A stretch of 64,000 nucleotides of DNA from Haloactinomyces albus (GTDB lineage: Bacteria; Actinomycetota; Actinomycetes; Mycobacteriales; Pseudonocardiaceae). Every line of letters begins with the position of its first letter. Position 1 is the stretch's first letter. Made by a program: the position numbers and the translations under genes. The notes under the pieces were generated by a model, which saw only the letters and a list, made by a program, of their open reading frames with translations, was not told the DNA's origin and did not search any database. Shown piece after piece: positions 10,681-19,535 of the stretch. The stretch is taken from contig NZ_JAVDXW010000001.1 in the NCBI RefSeq assembly GCF_031458135.1, positions 124,001 to 188,000 of the forward strand, written 5' to 3'.

Positions 10681-10755
10681 TTCAGGAGGCGCCCGGCCCG
10701 AGTTACCACCCGCTTTTCGTCCACACAATCCGTCCACGCAGGAAGCGGTAACGCC

Positions 10756-12111
10756 ATGTCCGCACCATCACCAGCGCAAGCAGAACCGTCCCGCCGGTCG
10801 ATCTTCAAGATCGTCGGCGCCAGCATGATCGGCACGACCATCGAGTGGTACGACTTCTTCCTCTACGGGTCGGCCGCGGCACTGGTCTTCAATGTCCTGT
10901 TCTTTCCTTCCGGAGACCCACTGATCGGAACGCTGCTGGCGTTTTCCAGCTATGCGATCGGATTCGTGTTCCGCCCACTCGGTGGGCTGGTATTCGGGCA
11001 TTTCGGCGACAAGATCGGCCGCAAGAAACTGCTCGTCATCAGCCTGCTGATGATGGGAGGCTCCACCTTCGCGGTCGGGCTGATGCCCACCTATGCCACC
11101 ATCGGCATCGCCGCGCCGATCCTGCTGACCCTGCTGCGCGTCATCCAGGGGTTCGCCCTCGGCGGCGAATGGGGCGGAGCCGTGCTCATCGTCTCCGAGC
11201 ACGGTGACAGTCAGCGCCGCGGTTTCTGGGCCTCCTGGCCGCAAGCCGGCGTGCCCACCGGCAATCTGCTGGCCACCGCCGTCCTCGCGATTCTGGCGGC
11301 GGTGCAGACCAATGCGGCATTCCTGGCCTGGGGATGGCGCATTCCGTTCCTGTTGTCGGGCCTGTTGGTGCTCGTCGGATTGTGGATCCGGCTGGCGGTC
11401 AGTGAATCGCCGGTGTTCACCGCTGCCGCCGAGCGGGCCAAGGACAAGGACGAGCCGGAGCAGATGCCGATCGTGCGGGTGCTGCGCTACCAGTGGCGCG
11501 AAGTCCTGATCGCTTCGGGGGCCCGGTTCGCGGAAAACGTGTGCTACTACGTCATCACCGCGTTCATCCTCACCTACATCACGAGCGCACTGGATCTGCC
11601 GAGAGGGATGGCCCTCAACGCGGTGCTCATCGCCTCCGCGGTGCACTTCGTGGCCATCCCGCTGTGGGGAATGCTGTCGGACCGGCTCGGACGCAAACCC
11701 GTCTACCTGATCGGTTCCCTCGGCACCGGCGCGTGGACCTTCGCGTTCTTCGGACTGCTGGACACGAAGTCGTTCGCGCTCATGACGCTGGCGGTCACCG
11801 TGGGGCTGGTCCTGCACGGGGCCATGTACGGCCCGCAGGCGGCGTTCATGTCGGAACTGTTCGGCACGCGGGTGCGGTACTCGGGTGCCTCGATCGGTTA
11901 CCAGCTCGCCTCGGTCGTGGCGGGAGGGCTCGCACCCACGATCGCCGTGGCATTGCTGGCCGTGTTCGGCAGCTGGGTGCCGATCGCGCTGTATGTGGCC
12001 GCAGGGGCGGTGCTGACTTCGGTGGCCATCCTCTTCGCCACCGAGACCCGGGGCAGCTCGCTCGTCGACGCCGATGCCGACGAAGAGCCGGGCGTGCCCG
12101 CGAATCGGTAA
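10756..12111 (+). CDS. MHS-family MFS transporter (metabolite:proton symporter)
   Basis: This 451-residue inner-membrane transporter has twelve predicted helices. The opening motif GTTIEWYDFFLYG, the cytoplasmic loop GHFGDKIGRKK between helices 2 and 3, and LRVIQGFALGGEWGGA identify the metabolite:H+ symporter branch (ProP, ShiA, KgtP relatives), which carries organic acids and osmolytes. AGGAAG ends eleven bases before ATG 10756. It follows the hydroxybutyrate dehydrogenase gene, so hydroxybutyrate or a related acid is the likely cargo; this is inferred from position only. A hairpin closes the unit. Confidence 0.88.
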   Translation: MSAPSPAQAEPSRRSIFKIVGASMIGTTIEWYDFFLYGSAAALVFNVLFFPSGDPLIGTLLAFSSYAIGFVFRPLGGLVFGHFGDKIGRKKLLVISLLMMGGSTFAVGLMPTYATIGIAAPILLTLLRVIQGFALGGEWGGAVLIVSEHGDSQRRGFWASWPQAGVPTGNLLATAVLAILAAVQTNAAFLAWGWRIPFLLSGLLVLVGLWIRLAVSESPVFTAAAERAKDKDEPEQMPIVRVLRYQWREVLIASGARFAENVCYYVITAFILTYITSALDLPRGMALNAVLIASAVHFVAIPLWGMLSDRLGRKPVYLIGSLGTGAWTFAFFGLLDTKSFALMTLAVTVGLVLHGAMYGPQAAFMSELFGTRVRYSGASIGYQLASVVAGGLAPTIAVALLAVFGSWVPIALYVAAGAVLTSVAILFATETRGSSLVDADADEEPGVPANR

Positions 12112-12124
12112 TCACGAAAGACGG

Positions 12125-12159
12125 GCGATCCCGGCCGCACCGCGACGTGCCGGGATCGC
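12125..12159 (+). terminator. Hairpin after the MHS transporter
   Basis: Perfect 11-bp arms (12125-12135 and 12149-12159) with a 13-base loop start 14 bases after the transporter stop. The right part of the hairpin belongs to a 30-bp sequence repeated at 12985-13014. Confidence 0.6.
12130..12159 (+). repeat. Direct repeat, left copy
   Basis: This 30-bp segment recurs at 12985-13014 with 28 of 30 matches. The two copies bracket about 825 bp containing no intact gene and a decayed sortase. They may be an insertion or deletion scar, or a repeated terminator. Confidence 0.65.
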
Positions 12160-12521
12160 ACGTCGTCCCGCAACCGGGTCCGTCCGGGTCGCGCATCGAC
12201 CTTGCCGCCTGGTTACGGTCCCCGGCAGTCCACTGCCGACACGAGGCTGCCACGGTCGGTCTCCCCGTACGGACGGTCGAGTTCCGTTTCTCGCTCGTCC
12301 AACCGGGAATGGTCCACTGAGCACTTGACGCCCCTGTGGTGGCCTCGCCCCCCGAGGCGGGTTACTGAACAGAGTCACCCGACAAACTCGCTCGATAGGG
12401 TTGGCAGTACCCGCACGTTCACCTTCGCCGAGTCCCCGGCACAGCAGAGCCGAGCCGGCAACGCTGTGATCGTCGTACACGGGCTGAACCCGAGCACACT
12501 GCCCGAAGACCGCTGAACGCG
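12160..12521 (+). other. Non-coding stretch before the sortase remnant
   Basis: No open frame here has actinobacterial codon bias or a recognisable motif, and no hairpin or promoter stands out. Together with the degraded sortase that follows, it looks like decayed sequence between the two 30-bp direct repeats. Confidence 0.4.
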
Positions 12522-12982
12522 ATGCCCGCCGGCGGTGTCGCCGCAGGCGGCGGTAGCACCGCAGGCATCGAGCAGCCGTGGCTGTTCGGGGTCGGGAGTG
12601 CCGCGCTGCTGGCCGCCGCGGGCACGGTCGTGGCAGGACGACCTGGAGCACTGGCCGTTTCCCAGCCGGCCCCGGCTATGACATCGCCGTCTGGTACCAC
12701 GGTTCACCGTTCCCCGGAGCCATGGGTACCTCGATCATCGAAGGCCACGTCGACTCCGCCACCGGCGGTCCCTCGGTGTTCTACCGCCTCGGTGCACTAC
12801 GGCCCGGTCAGACGATCAGCATCGACCGTGCTGACGGCACCACCGCCGTGCTCCGCCTCGACCACGTCGAGCAGTACCCGAAACACGCTTTCCCGACCCG
12901 GCAGGTCTACGCCCACACGAGCACCCCCCAGTTGCGCCTGATCACGTGCGGCGGGGCTGGTCAATTTCTCGCGAAATTGACC
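12522..12982 (+). pseudogene. Degraded class E/F-type sortase
   Basis: Two frames together preserve parts of an actinobacterial sortase. Frame one (from ATG 12522) gives a short N-terminus with one membrane helix (WLFGVGSAALLAAAGTVVAG). Frame two (about 12690-12960) gives the sortase core with the catalytic histidine in EGHVDSATGG, the YPKHAFPTRQVY region and the catalytic cysteine in LRLITCGG. The segment that normally lies between them is missing, there is a frameshift, and after the cysteine the last strand with the catalytic arginine is replaced by a palindrome and unrelated sequence. It cannot make a working transpeptidase. Confidence 0.75.
12959..12982 (+). terminator. Palindromic hairpin at the sortase remnant
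   Basis: GGTCAATTTC (12959-12968), loop TCGC, GAAATTGACC (12973-12982) form a perfect 10-bp stem without a T-run. It belongs with similar elements at 29939-29960 and 36650-36703. Confidence 0.6.
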
Positions 12983-12984
12983 CA

Positions 12985-13014
12985 CCCGGCCGCACCGCAA
13001 CGTGCCGGGATTGC
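12985..13014 (+). repeat. Direct repeat, right copy
   Basis: This is the second copy of the 30-bp element at 12130-12159, differing by one G/A and one C/T. It ends 13 bases before the start codon of the PucR-type regulator, so it may also supply part of that promoter region. Confidence 0.65.
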
Positions 13015-13027
13015 CCGTGGTGCCAGG

Positions 13028-14935
13028 ATGAGCACCATGCAAGACCCGGCCGAGCATCTGTTGGACCTGTTCGAGCTACTCACCGGCGACGGTACGAGCG
13101 AGCAGCTCGCCCGGGTTCCGGCGACGGCCCGCGCGGCGGGAGTCGATACGACCGCTCTGGCGCGGATCGAGCGAGCCGGTGTGCTCGCCCTACGCCTGCG
13201 CCACACGCTCACCGAGCACCGTCGCCGCGAAGCCGAACTGGCAGCGCTGTTCGACACCGCCGGTGACCTCGCGCGGGTCCGCGACGTGGATGCGGTACTG
13301 CGCGCGATCGTGCACCGCGCCCGCATGTTGCTGGGTACCGACATCGCCTACCTCAGCCTCAACGACGACGGCGAGGGCTCCACCTACATGCGGGTCACCG
13401 ACGGCTCGGCCTCGGCACTGTTCCAGCAGGTCAGACTCGGGATGGGTGAAGGTCTGGGCGGTCTTGTGGCACAGACGGTGCGGCCCTATGCCACTCCCTC
13501 CTACTTCGACGACGAGCGATTCAACCACACCGAAGCCATCGATGCGGCCGTGCGCGACGAGCGACTGGTGGCCATTCTCGGCGTCCCGCTCAAGCTCGGT
13601 AGCTCCGTGATCGGCGTGCTCTACGCCGCCGAGCGGAACTCCCGGAAGTTCTCCCCCGACGAAGTGGCTCTGCTGTCCTCACTGGCCGACCATGCCGCGA
13701 TCGCCATCGACACCGCCCGGCTGCTCGAGGAAACCCGCAGCGCGCTGACCGAACTCAACACCGCCCACGACACGATCCGCAATCACAACGAGGCGATGCG
13801 CCGCGCGGAACAGGCCCACGACCGGCTCACCGACCTGGTGTTGCGTGGCGCCAATGTTCCGGAAGTCGCCGGAGCGGTCGCGGAGGTGCTCGGCGGCGGC
13901 ATTCTCGTGCACGATGCCGAAGGAACCGAACTGGCCCGGATCGATACCACACCATTGCCACCGCACGCACCGTCGGTCCGACGTTCGCGCACCAGCGGCC
14001 GGGCCGTGATGTGGCAGGACAACTGGGTCTGTGCCGTGCTGGCAGGTCCGGAACTGCTCGGCAGTCTCACTCTGGCAGGCCGTGGCGAACTGGCCGATGC
14101 CGACCGGCGGTTGTTCGAGCGCGCCGGAGTCGTCACCGCACTGCTGTTACTGCTGCAGCGCTCGACCGCCGAGGCCGAGGACAAGGTGCGCGGTGAACTC
14201 GTCACCGATGTGCTGACCACCTCCGAACGGGATCGTGCCGGCGTGCTCGCCCGAGCACGGCGGATCGGCGTCGATCTCAACGCCGCGCAAGTCGTGGCGG
14301 TGGCACACACCGGCGCGGCCGATCGCGAGCGGTTGGCCGCCGCGGCCTCCCGCTATGCCACCCAGGCGGGTGGGCTGGCCGGAGCGCACGGCAAGCACGT
14401 GGTCCTCGTGCTCCCTGCCCGCGACGCCGGTGCCACCGCGAACACGGTCGTACGGGAACTACGCGCCGCTGTGGGCGATCCGGTCACGGTCGGCGCCGCG
14501 GGCCCGTCCGAGGGGATCGACTCGGTTGCCGATACCCACGCCGAGGCTGCTCGCTGCCTGGAGGCGATGCTGACCCTGGGCAAACAAGGGCAGGGCGCCG
14601 CGCTGGCCGACCTCGGATTCCTCGCGGTCCTGCTCGGTGACCGCACCGACCTCACAGGCTACGTCGCCGACACGCTCGGGGCGGTGCTGGACTACGACGC
14701 CCGCCGGGGCACCGATCTCGTGCACACTCTCGAGAGCTACTTCGCCTGCGGCAGCAACCTCACCCGCACCGGCCAGGTGCTGCACGTCCACGTCAACACC
14801 GTGACCCAGCGACTGGAGCGCATCGCCACCCTGCTCGGTGCGGACTGGCACCATCCCGAGCGCGCCCTGGAGATTCAGCTCGCGCTGCGCCTGCACCACC
14901 TCACCCACCGGAGCCGCTCGACCGCTGCGGACTGA
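13028..14935 (+). CDS. GAF-domain PucR-family transcriptional regulator
   Basis: The 635-residue regulator has a GAF sensor domain (about residues 70-230), a short coiled segment, a central GGDEF-like CdaR region (about 370-540) and a C-terminal PucR helix-turn-helix (about 570-620, including TRTGQVLHVHVNTVTQRL). The family often controls catabolic genes. The frame is open well upstream through the sortase remnant, but ATG 13028 is the first start after it, and the product then begins like other GAF-PucR proteins. No clear Shine-Dalgarno sequence precedes it. A TTA codon is at 14147-14149. Its target is unknown; the molybdopterin oxidoreductase 54 bp downstream is a candidate. Confidence 0.85.
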   Translation: MSTMQDPAEHLLDLFELLTGDGTSEQLARVPATARAAGVDTTALARIERAGVLALRLRHTLTEHRRREAELAALFDTAGDLARVRDVDAVLRAIVHRARMLLGTDIAYLSLNDDGEGSTYMRVTDGSASALFQQVRLGMGEGLGGLVAQTVRPYATPSYFDDERFNHTEAIDAAVRDERLVAILGVPLKLGSSVIGVLYAAERNSRKFSPDEVALLSSLADHAAIAIDTARLLEETRSALTELNTAHDTIRNHNEAMRRAEQAHDRLTDLVLRGANVPEVAGAVAEVLGGGILVHDAEGTELARIDTTPLPPHAPSVRRSRTSGRAVMWQDNWVCAVLAGPELLGSLTLAGRGELADADRRLFERAGVVTALLLLLQRSTAEAEDKVRGELVTDVLTTSERDRAGVLARARRIGVDLNAAQVVAVAHTGAADRERLAAAASRYATQAGGLAGAHGKHVVLVLPARDAGATANTVVRELRAAVGDPVTVGAAGPSEGIDSVADTHAEAARCLEAMLTLGKQGQGAALADLGFLAVLLGDRTDLTGYVADTLGAVLDYDARRGTDLVHTLESYFACGSNLTRTGQVLHVHVNTVTQRLERIATLLGADWHHPERALEIQLALRLHHLTHRSRSTAAD

Positions 14936-14955
14936 GCGCCCGCCATCCCTACCAC

Positions 14956-14982
14956 CAATCCCGGCGGCACGCGACTCCGAAT
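14956..14982 (+). promoter_or_regulatory. SigK-like promoter for the molybdopterin oxidoreductase
   Basis: CAATCC (14956-14961), 15 bases, CCGAAT (14977-14982) followed by ACC. The same arrangement precedes the fasciclin gene at 16642-16668. It resembles the mycobacterial SigK consensus CCATCC/CCGAAT. The predicted start falls on ATG 14990, so the message would be leaderless, in line with the missing ribosome site. Confidence 0.5.
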
Positions 14983-14989
14983 ACCGGGT

Positions 14990-16606
14990 ATGACGACTCC
15001 GAAGCGCAATAACCGGCTCGGCCTGCCCTCCGCGGCGCTGGTCGGTGTTCTGGCGGCGGCTTCGGCACTGGCGGCCGGGCATCTCGCGGCAGGGCTGATC
15101 GCTCCGCGCTCCTCGCCGTACCTGGCGGTGGGCAACACCGCGATCGATCTGACTCCCCAGCCGGTGAAGTCGATGGCCATCGACCTCTTCGGGACGGCGG
15201 ACAAGGTGGCCCTGCTGGTGGGCATGGCTCTGGTCATGCTGCTGCTGGCCGTGGCGGCCGGGATGCTCTCGCGCCGTGGTCCGGTGCCGGGAATGGTGCT
15301 GATCGGATTGGTCGGTCTTGTCGGCATGGCCGCCGCTGCGGCACAGGACCTCGGTCCGCTCGGGCTGGTGGCTCCGGTACTCGCGACGTTGGCCGGCGTC
15401 GGTGCCTTCGATTTCCTGCATCGGGCCACCCGTGCACGTGCCGCGAGCCCCGCAGAAAGGCGGTCCCCGGAAAACGACGCCGCCACGCCCGGCGACATCG
15501 ACGAGCAGCACGCCGAACGGGCAGGCGGAGACAGCGGGAGCACGGGCAGGCGCCGTTTCCTGATGTCCTCGGCCACGGTGGCCGTCGCCGCCGGGGCTGC
15601 AGGCTTCGGCGGACAGGTGCTGGCCGACCGGAAGGGCGTCCGAGCATCCCGGCAAGCGGTGGGCCCGCTCGTTCCCGCACGGAGAGCACCAACGATCCCG
15701 CCGGGAGCCGACTTCACCAAGTCGGGCACGCCGCCCTTCATCACCCCGAATCCGGACTTCTACCGGATCGACACCGCACTGAGCGTTCCGCAGGTCGGTA
15801 CCGAGGACTGGCACCTCCGGGTGCACGGAATGGTCGAGAAGGAGCTGAACTGGACCTTCGACGATCTGATGCGGCGGCGCCTGGTCGAGAAGACGATCAC
15901 GATGACCTGTGTGTCGAATCCGGTCGGTGGGCCCTACATCTCCACCGCGAACTTCATCGGCGTTCCCCTCCGCGATGTGCTGCTGGAAGCCGGGGTGCGT
16001 CCCGGCGCCGAGCAGGTCTTCAGCACCAGCGTGGACGGCTTCACCGCAGGAACCCCGGTCGATGCCCTGCTGGATCCCGACCGGGGTGCCCTGCTCGCGG
16101 TGAGCATGAACGGCACGCCGCTGCCCGCCGAGCACGGCTTTCCGGTGCGCATGGTCACGCCCGGTCTGTACGGCTATGTGTCGGCCACCAAGTGGCTGAC
16201 CGACCTGGAACTGACCACCTGGGACAAGAGGACGTACTGGGAGGAACGCGGCTGGGCCGAGCGAGCGCCGATCAAGACCCAGTCCCGTATCGATACCCCA
16301 CTCGGTTTCGGGAAGGTCCCGGCGGGACGGGTCACCGTGGCGGGGATCGCCTGGGCCCAGACGGTCGGCATCGCCCGCGTCGAGGTCCGCGCCGACGGCG
16401 GACCGTGGAAGGACGCGCAGCTGGCGGATCCGGTCAATATCGATACCTGGCGGATGTGGCGAACCGAGCTGGACCTGTCCCCGGGAGGTCACACCATCGA
16501 ATGCCGCGCCACCGACCGCTCGGGGTATACGCAGACGCCGGAGCGCGTGCCGGTGGTTCCGGACGGGGCCACCGGCTGGCACTCGGTGTTTTTCACGGCC
16601 ACATAG
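14990..16606 (+). CDS. Membrane-anchored sulfite-oxidase-type molybdopterin oxidoreductase
   Basis: The 538-residue protein begins with four or five membrane helices (about residues 10-140). A charged linker and a second hydrophobic segment led by GRRRFLMSSATVAVAAG (about 185-205), which looks like an internal Tat-type anchor, come next. The rest is a molybdopterin domain of the sulfite oxidase fold (about 245-420), with the molybdenum-ligating cysteine C307 in TMTCVSNPVGG, and a C-terminal Mo-co dimerisation domain (about 425-535). The catalytic domain should face outside. Its substrate is not evident; relatives act on sulfite or repair oxidised methionine. It appears co-regulated with the fasciclin lipoprotein downstream. 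Confidence 0.88.
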   Translation: MTTPKRNNRLGLPSAALVGVLAAASALAAGHLAAGLIAPRSSPYLAVGNTAIDLTPQPVKSMAIDLFGTADKVALLVGMALVMLLLAVAAGMLSRRGPVPGMVLIGLVGLVGMAAAAAQDLGPLGLVAPVLATLAGVGAFDFLHRATRARAASPAERRSPENDAATPGDIDEQHAERAGGDSGSTGRRRFLMSSATVAVAAGAAGFGGQVLADRKGVRASRQAVGPLVPARRAPTIPPGADFTKSGTPPFITPNPDFYRIDTALSVPQVGTEDWHLRVHGMVEKELNWTFDDLMRRRLVEKTITMTCVSNPVGGPYISTANFIGVPLRDVLLEAGVRPGAEQVFSTSVDGFTAGTPVDALLDPDRGALLAVSMNGTPLPAEHGFPVRMVTPGLYGYVSATKWLTDLELTTWDKRTYWEERGWAERAPIKTQSRIDTPLGFGKVPAGRVTVAGIAWAQTVGIARVEVRADGGPWKDAQLADPVNIDTWRMWRTELDLSPGGHTIECRATDRSGYTQTPERVPVVPDGATGWHSVFFTAT

Positions 16607-16641
16607 CGACAGTCGTAACCAAACCGTGACCTTTTGCGGGG

Positions 16642-16668
16642 CAATCCAAGCCACCACCGAACACGAAT
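16642..16668 (+). promoter_or_regulatory. SigK-like promoter for the fasciclin lipoprotein
   Basis: CAATCC (16642-16647), 15 bases, ACGAAT (16663-16668) followed by ACC matches the element at 14956-14982 in both boxes and spacing. It leaves a leader of about 40 nt with an AAGGAG ribosome site. Confidence 0.5.
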
Positions 16669-16715
16669 ACCCATCACAAGGACGATTTCAGTCCCTTCAA
16701 GGAGATTCGATCGTA

Positions 16716-17411
16716 ATGAAGAGCACTCTTCGCCGCGGTGCCGTGACCGGTGCCGCCACCTCCCTCGCACTCCTGCTGGCCGCCTGCGGCGGCGGCTCCC
16801 AAGCCGGTGACCAGGGCGGCGGTGGTCAGGAGCAATCCGCGCCGCAGTCCCAGGCGAGCCAGCAGGGATCGTCGGGAGGATCGGAGAACATGGCCCAGGG
16901 GGTCACCACCCCCGCCGACATCTATGGCCCCGCGGCTTCAAAGGTCCCCACCGAGGCGAGCAACGAGGGCTCGGTGCAGGGCATGATGGACGATCCGGTG
17001 GGCACCGCCGCGAGCAACAACCCGCTGCTGACGAGCCTCACCAAGGCCGTGCAGACCGCCGGGCTGGTGGACACGCTCAACAAGCCCAACGCCGGCTACA
17101 CGGTCTTCGCCCCGGCGAACTCGGCGTTCGAGAAGCTGCCGCAGGAGACCCTCGACGCGCTGCTGACCGATCCGGCCAAGAAGGAGCAGCTCACCAACAT
17201 CCTCACCTACCACGTGGTGCCCAAGAGGATGGACGCCGAGTCCCTCGGCCAAGCCGGAAGCGTCAAGACAGTGCAGGGCAAGGAGATCACCATCTCCGGC
17301 TCGGGCAAGAACATCGCGGTCAACGGCGCCAAGGTGCTGGTCGGTAACGTGCCCACGGCCAACGCCACGGTGTTCGTCATTGACGAGGTTCTGATGCCGT
17401 CGAAGAACTGA
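16716..17411 (+). CDS. Fasciclin (FAS1) domain lipoprotein
   Basis: This 231-residue exported lipoprotein starts at ATG 16716 behind AAGGAG (16699-16704). Its signal peptide ends in a lipobox, LLAAC with C24, for lipid attachment. A glycine/serine/glutamine-rich linker (about 25-65) leads to one FAS1 domain (about 95-230) with the family motifs YTVFAPANSAFEKLP and LTYHVVP. FAS1 proteins mediate adhesion. In mycobacteria the FAS1 proteins Mpt70/Mpt83 belong to the SigK regulon, which supports the promoter call made here. A strong hairpin follows the gene. Confidence 0.9.
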   Translation: MKSTLRRGAVTGAATSLALLLAACGGGSQAGDQGGGGQEQSAPQSQASQQGSSGGSENMAQGVTTPADIYGPAASKVPTEASNEGSVQGMMDDPVGTAASNNPLLTSLTKAVQTAGLVDTLNKPNAGYTVFAPANSAFEKLPQETLDALLTDPAKKEQLTNILTYHVVPKRMDAESLGQAGSVKTVQGKEITISGSGKNIAVNGAKVLVGNVPTANATVFVIDEVLMPSKN

Positions 17412-17456
17412 CGACCGAGCACCACTGCCCCGAGTCACTTACGTCGCATGGCAGTG

Positions 17457-17492
17457 TGCGGGACGGGTGGTGCTGCTACCGCCCGTCCCGCA
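17457..17492 (+). terminator. Hairpin terminator after the fasciclin gene
   Basis: Arms of 15 bp (17457-17471 and 17478-17492) with a single G-T wobble and a six-base loop lie 46 bases after the stop. There is no T-run. Confidence 0.75.
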
Positions 17493-17677
17493 CTCGTGTG
17501 CGCAACCGCCGAGTTCGTGCCCGGCTCGGCGGCCTCCGGCCAGGCCGTTCCGGCGACCACCGGGGCGACCGACGGGCGAGGGCGATCACAATGGATCCGC
17601 ACTCCCGCGAGTCAGCGGAATACGCACCGTCCGCAGGAGCGCTCGGAAAGACACGGAGCCGGGTATACACGGAGGTC

Positions 17678-18724
17678 ATGGTGCGCGTTCTCATCACCGG
17701 TGGTGCCGGCTTCATCGGCTCGCACGTGGCGGATCTGCTCGCCGCCACGGGGCATAAGGTGCGCTTGCTCGACGCGCTCCTGCCCGCCGCACACGGCGAG
17801 ACCACGCGCCCGGACCACCTCGGCGAGCACGAACTGATGCTCGGGGACGCAGGTGACCCGGATGTGCTGGAGCGAGCACTGCGGGACGTCGACGTGGTCT
17901 GTCACCAGGCCGCGATGGTGGGGCTGGAGGTCGGTGTGTCCGACATGCCCGACTACGTCGCCCACAATGATCTCGCCACCGCACGATTGCTGACCGCGAT
18001 GGACCGACACGCCATCGGCCGCCTGGTGCTGGCCAGTTCCATGGTCGTCTACGGCGAGGGCCGGTACTTCTGCCCGGAGCACGGTGTGACCCGACCCGGC
18101 GTGCGCACCAGCGAAGACCTGCAACAGGGCGTGTTCGACCCGCGCTGCCCGCAGTGCGGCGGCCTGGTGGAGCCCGGCATCGTCCCCGAGGAGGCGGCCA
18201 CCGACCCGCGCAACACCTACGCGACGACCAAACTCACCCAGGAGCACCTGGCCGCGGTGTGGTCCCGGCACACCGGCGGGTCCGCCGTGGCCCTGCGCTA
18301 CCACAACGTCTACGGCCCCCGGATGCCCAGCAACACTCCGTATGCGGGCGTGGCCTCCCTCTTCCGCTCGGCGCTGGCGCGGGGCGAGGCACCTCGCGTG
18401 TTCGAGGACGGAGCGCAACGCCGCGACTTCGTGCACGTTCGCGATATCGCCGCCGCCAACGTCGCGGCGATCGAACACGGCGCGGAGGGATTCACCGCCT
18501 ACAACGTGTGTTCCGGTCAACCGCACACGATCGGCGAGATGGCCACTGCACTGGCTTCGGCCGCCGGGGGCGCGGAGCCGGTCGTGACCGGCCGCTTCCG
18601 TCTCGGTGATGTCCGGCACATCGTGGCCGATCCGCAGCGGGCCCAGCGGGAACTCGGATTCCGCGCGGAGATCGGCTTCGCCGAGGGTATGGCGGAATTC
18701 GCGACGGCGCCGCAGCGCGGGTGA
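17678..18724 (+). CDS. NAD-dependent nucleotide-sugar epimerase/dehydratase
   Basis: This 348-residue extended SDR begins at ATG 17678 after GGAGG (17671-17675). It has the Rossmann motif GGAGFIGSH (residues 8-16), a serine-containing LVLASSMVVYGEG segment, the catalytic tyrosine and lysine in TYATTK near residue 183, and the sugar-binding RYHNVYGPRM region. An inserted segment at about 130-172 carries CPEHG and CPQCGG, four cysteines that could bind a metal; this is typical of one actinobacterial subgroup. It faces a DUF2064 protein and a GT2 glycosyltransferase on the other strand, so it probably supplies an activated sugar for a surface glycan. Confidence 0.85.
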   Translation: MVRVLITGGAGFIGSHVADLLAATGHKVRLLDALLPAAHGETTRPDHLGEHELMLGDAGDPDVLERALRDVDVVCHQAAMVGLEVGVSDMPDYVAHNDLATARLLTAMDRHAIGRLVLASSMVVYGEGRYFCPEHGVTRPGVRTSEDLQQGVFDPRCPQCGGLVEPGIVPEEAATDPRNTYATTKLTQEHLAAVWSRHTGGSAVALRYHNVYGPRMPSNTPYAGVASLFRSALARGEAPRVFEDGAQRRDFVHVRDIAAANVAAIEHGAEGFTAYNVCSGQPHTIGEMATALASAAGGAEPVVTGRFRLGDVRHIVADPQRAQRELGFRAEIGFAEGMAEFATAPQRG

Positions 18725-18788
18725 ACTCGCGACCGGTCTGCTCCCGGCAGCACTGTCGGTGGGCGGACCGGACCCGTTCCCGGAAGCC

Positions 18789-19535
18789 TCACGGCGGCAC
18801 CATCACTGTCCGGTGGTCCGCCCCGGAGGCCTCTCCCCATTCGATGGGCTCGGCTCGGACGGCCGCGGCGAACTCGGACCCGGGGATCCGTGCGGCCACG
18901 CTGTGGGCCGCGCTCATCGTGTCCACATCGGACAGTTCCGGCAGCAACCGCACCCGCAGGCCCGAGGACCGCAGTGCCCGCAGGGTGAGCTCGCCGGTGT
19001 CCGGCCGGGATATAGGAACCTCGTGGAGGACCCCGGCCCACCGGGGATCTCGTAATCCCAGTGCCCACCAGCCTCCGTCGGCCGCGAGTCCCAGCACGGC
19101 ATCGGGGCCCTGCGCACAGTGCAGCGGCTCGGTGGATTCCGTCAGCAGTTCGCCGGTCACCTGCGGGGTGTCCATGCCGATCTGGAGAACCGGATGCCGC
19201 GGCAGCAGCTCGGCGACGTCCGCGTGGGCAGTGGCCAACCGTTCGGCGAAATGCTCCCCGCGCTGTTCGACGACTCTCGTCGCGGCCAGCGCCGCCGTGA
19301 TCTCGGCACGCCGCACGGCCCGTTCCGACGCGCCCGTCCATGCCACCACGGCCTGCGCGCCCGCGGCAGCGTGGACCGCACGGAGTGTGTCCAGCAGGCT
19401 CGCCGCCGCGATCGCAGCGGCCCGGTACGGCGTCGCCGGAGGCGACAGACGGGTCTTGGCACGGCCCGGTTCCGGCGACTTCGCAACCACCAACAAGGCC
19501 GCGGGATTCGCCGTGGAACTCGTCATGGGATTCAT
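18789..19535 (-). CDS. DUF2064 (TIGR04282-type) nucleotidyltransferase-fold protein
   Basis: The 248-residue protein has the nucleotide-diphosphosugar transferase fold. VVAKSPEPGRAKTRLSPP near residues 16-33 is the signature basic loop of TIGR04282/DUF2064, and GMDTPQVTGELL near 143 matches the family GxDxPxL motif. Homologues are annotated as glycosyltransferases but no reaction is established. Its start overlaps the GT2 stop by four bases (ATGA), so the two are co-translated. It converges on the epimerase gene with a 64-bp gap. Confidence 0.8.
   Translation of the reverse strand: MNPMTSSTANPAALLVVAKSPEPGRAKTRLSPPATPYRAAAIAAASLLDTLRAVHAAAGAQAVVAWTGASERAVRRAEITAALAATRVVEQRGEHFAERLATAHADVAELLPRHPVLQIGMDTPQVTGELLTESTEPLHCAQGPDAVLGLAADGGWWALGLRDPRWAGVLHEVPISRPDTGELTLRALRSSGLRVRLLPELSDVDTMSAAHSVAARIPGSEFAAAVRAEPIEWGEASGADHRTVMVPP

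Noticed and set aside
12202-12516. 104-codon frame before the sortase remnant
   Set aside because: It has no ribosome site, no domain and mixed composition; the region looks decayed.
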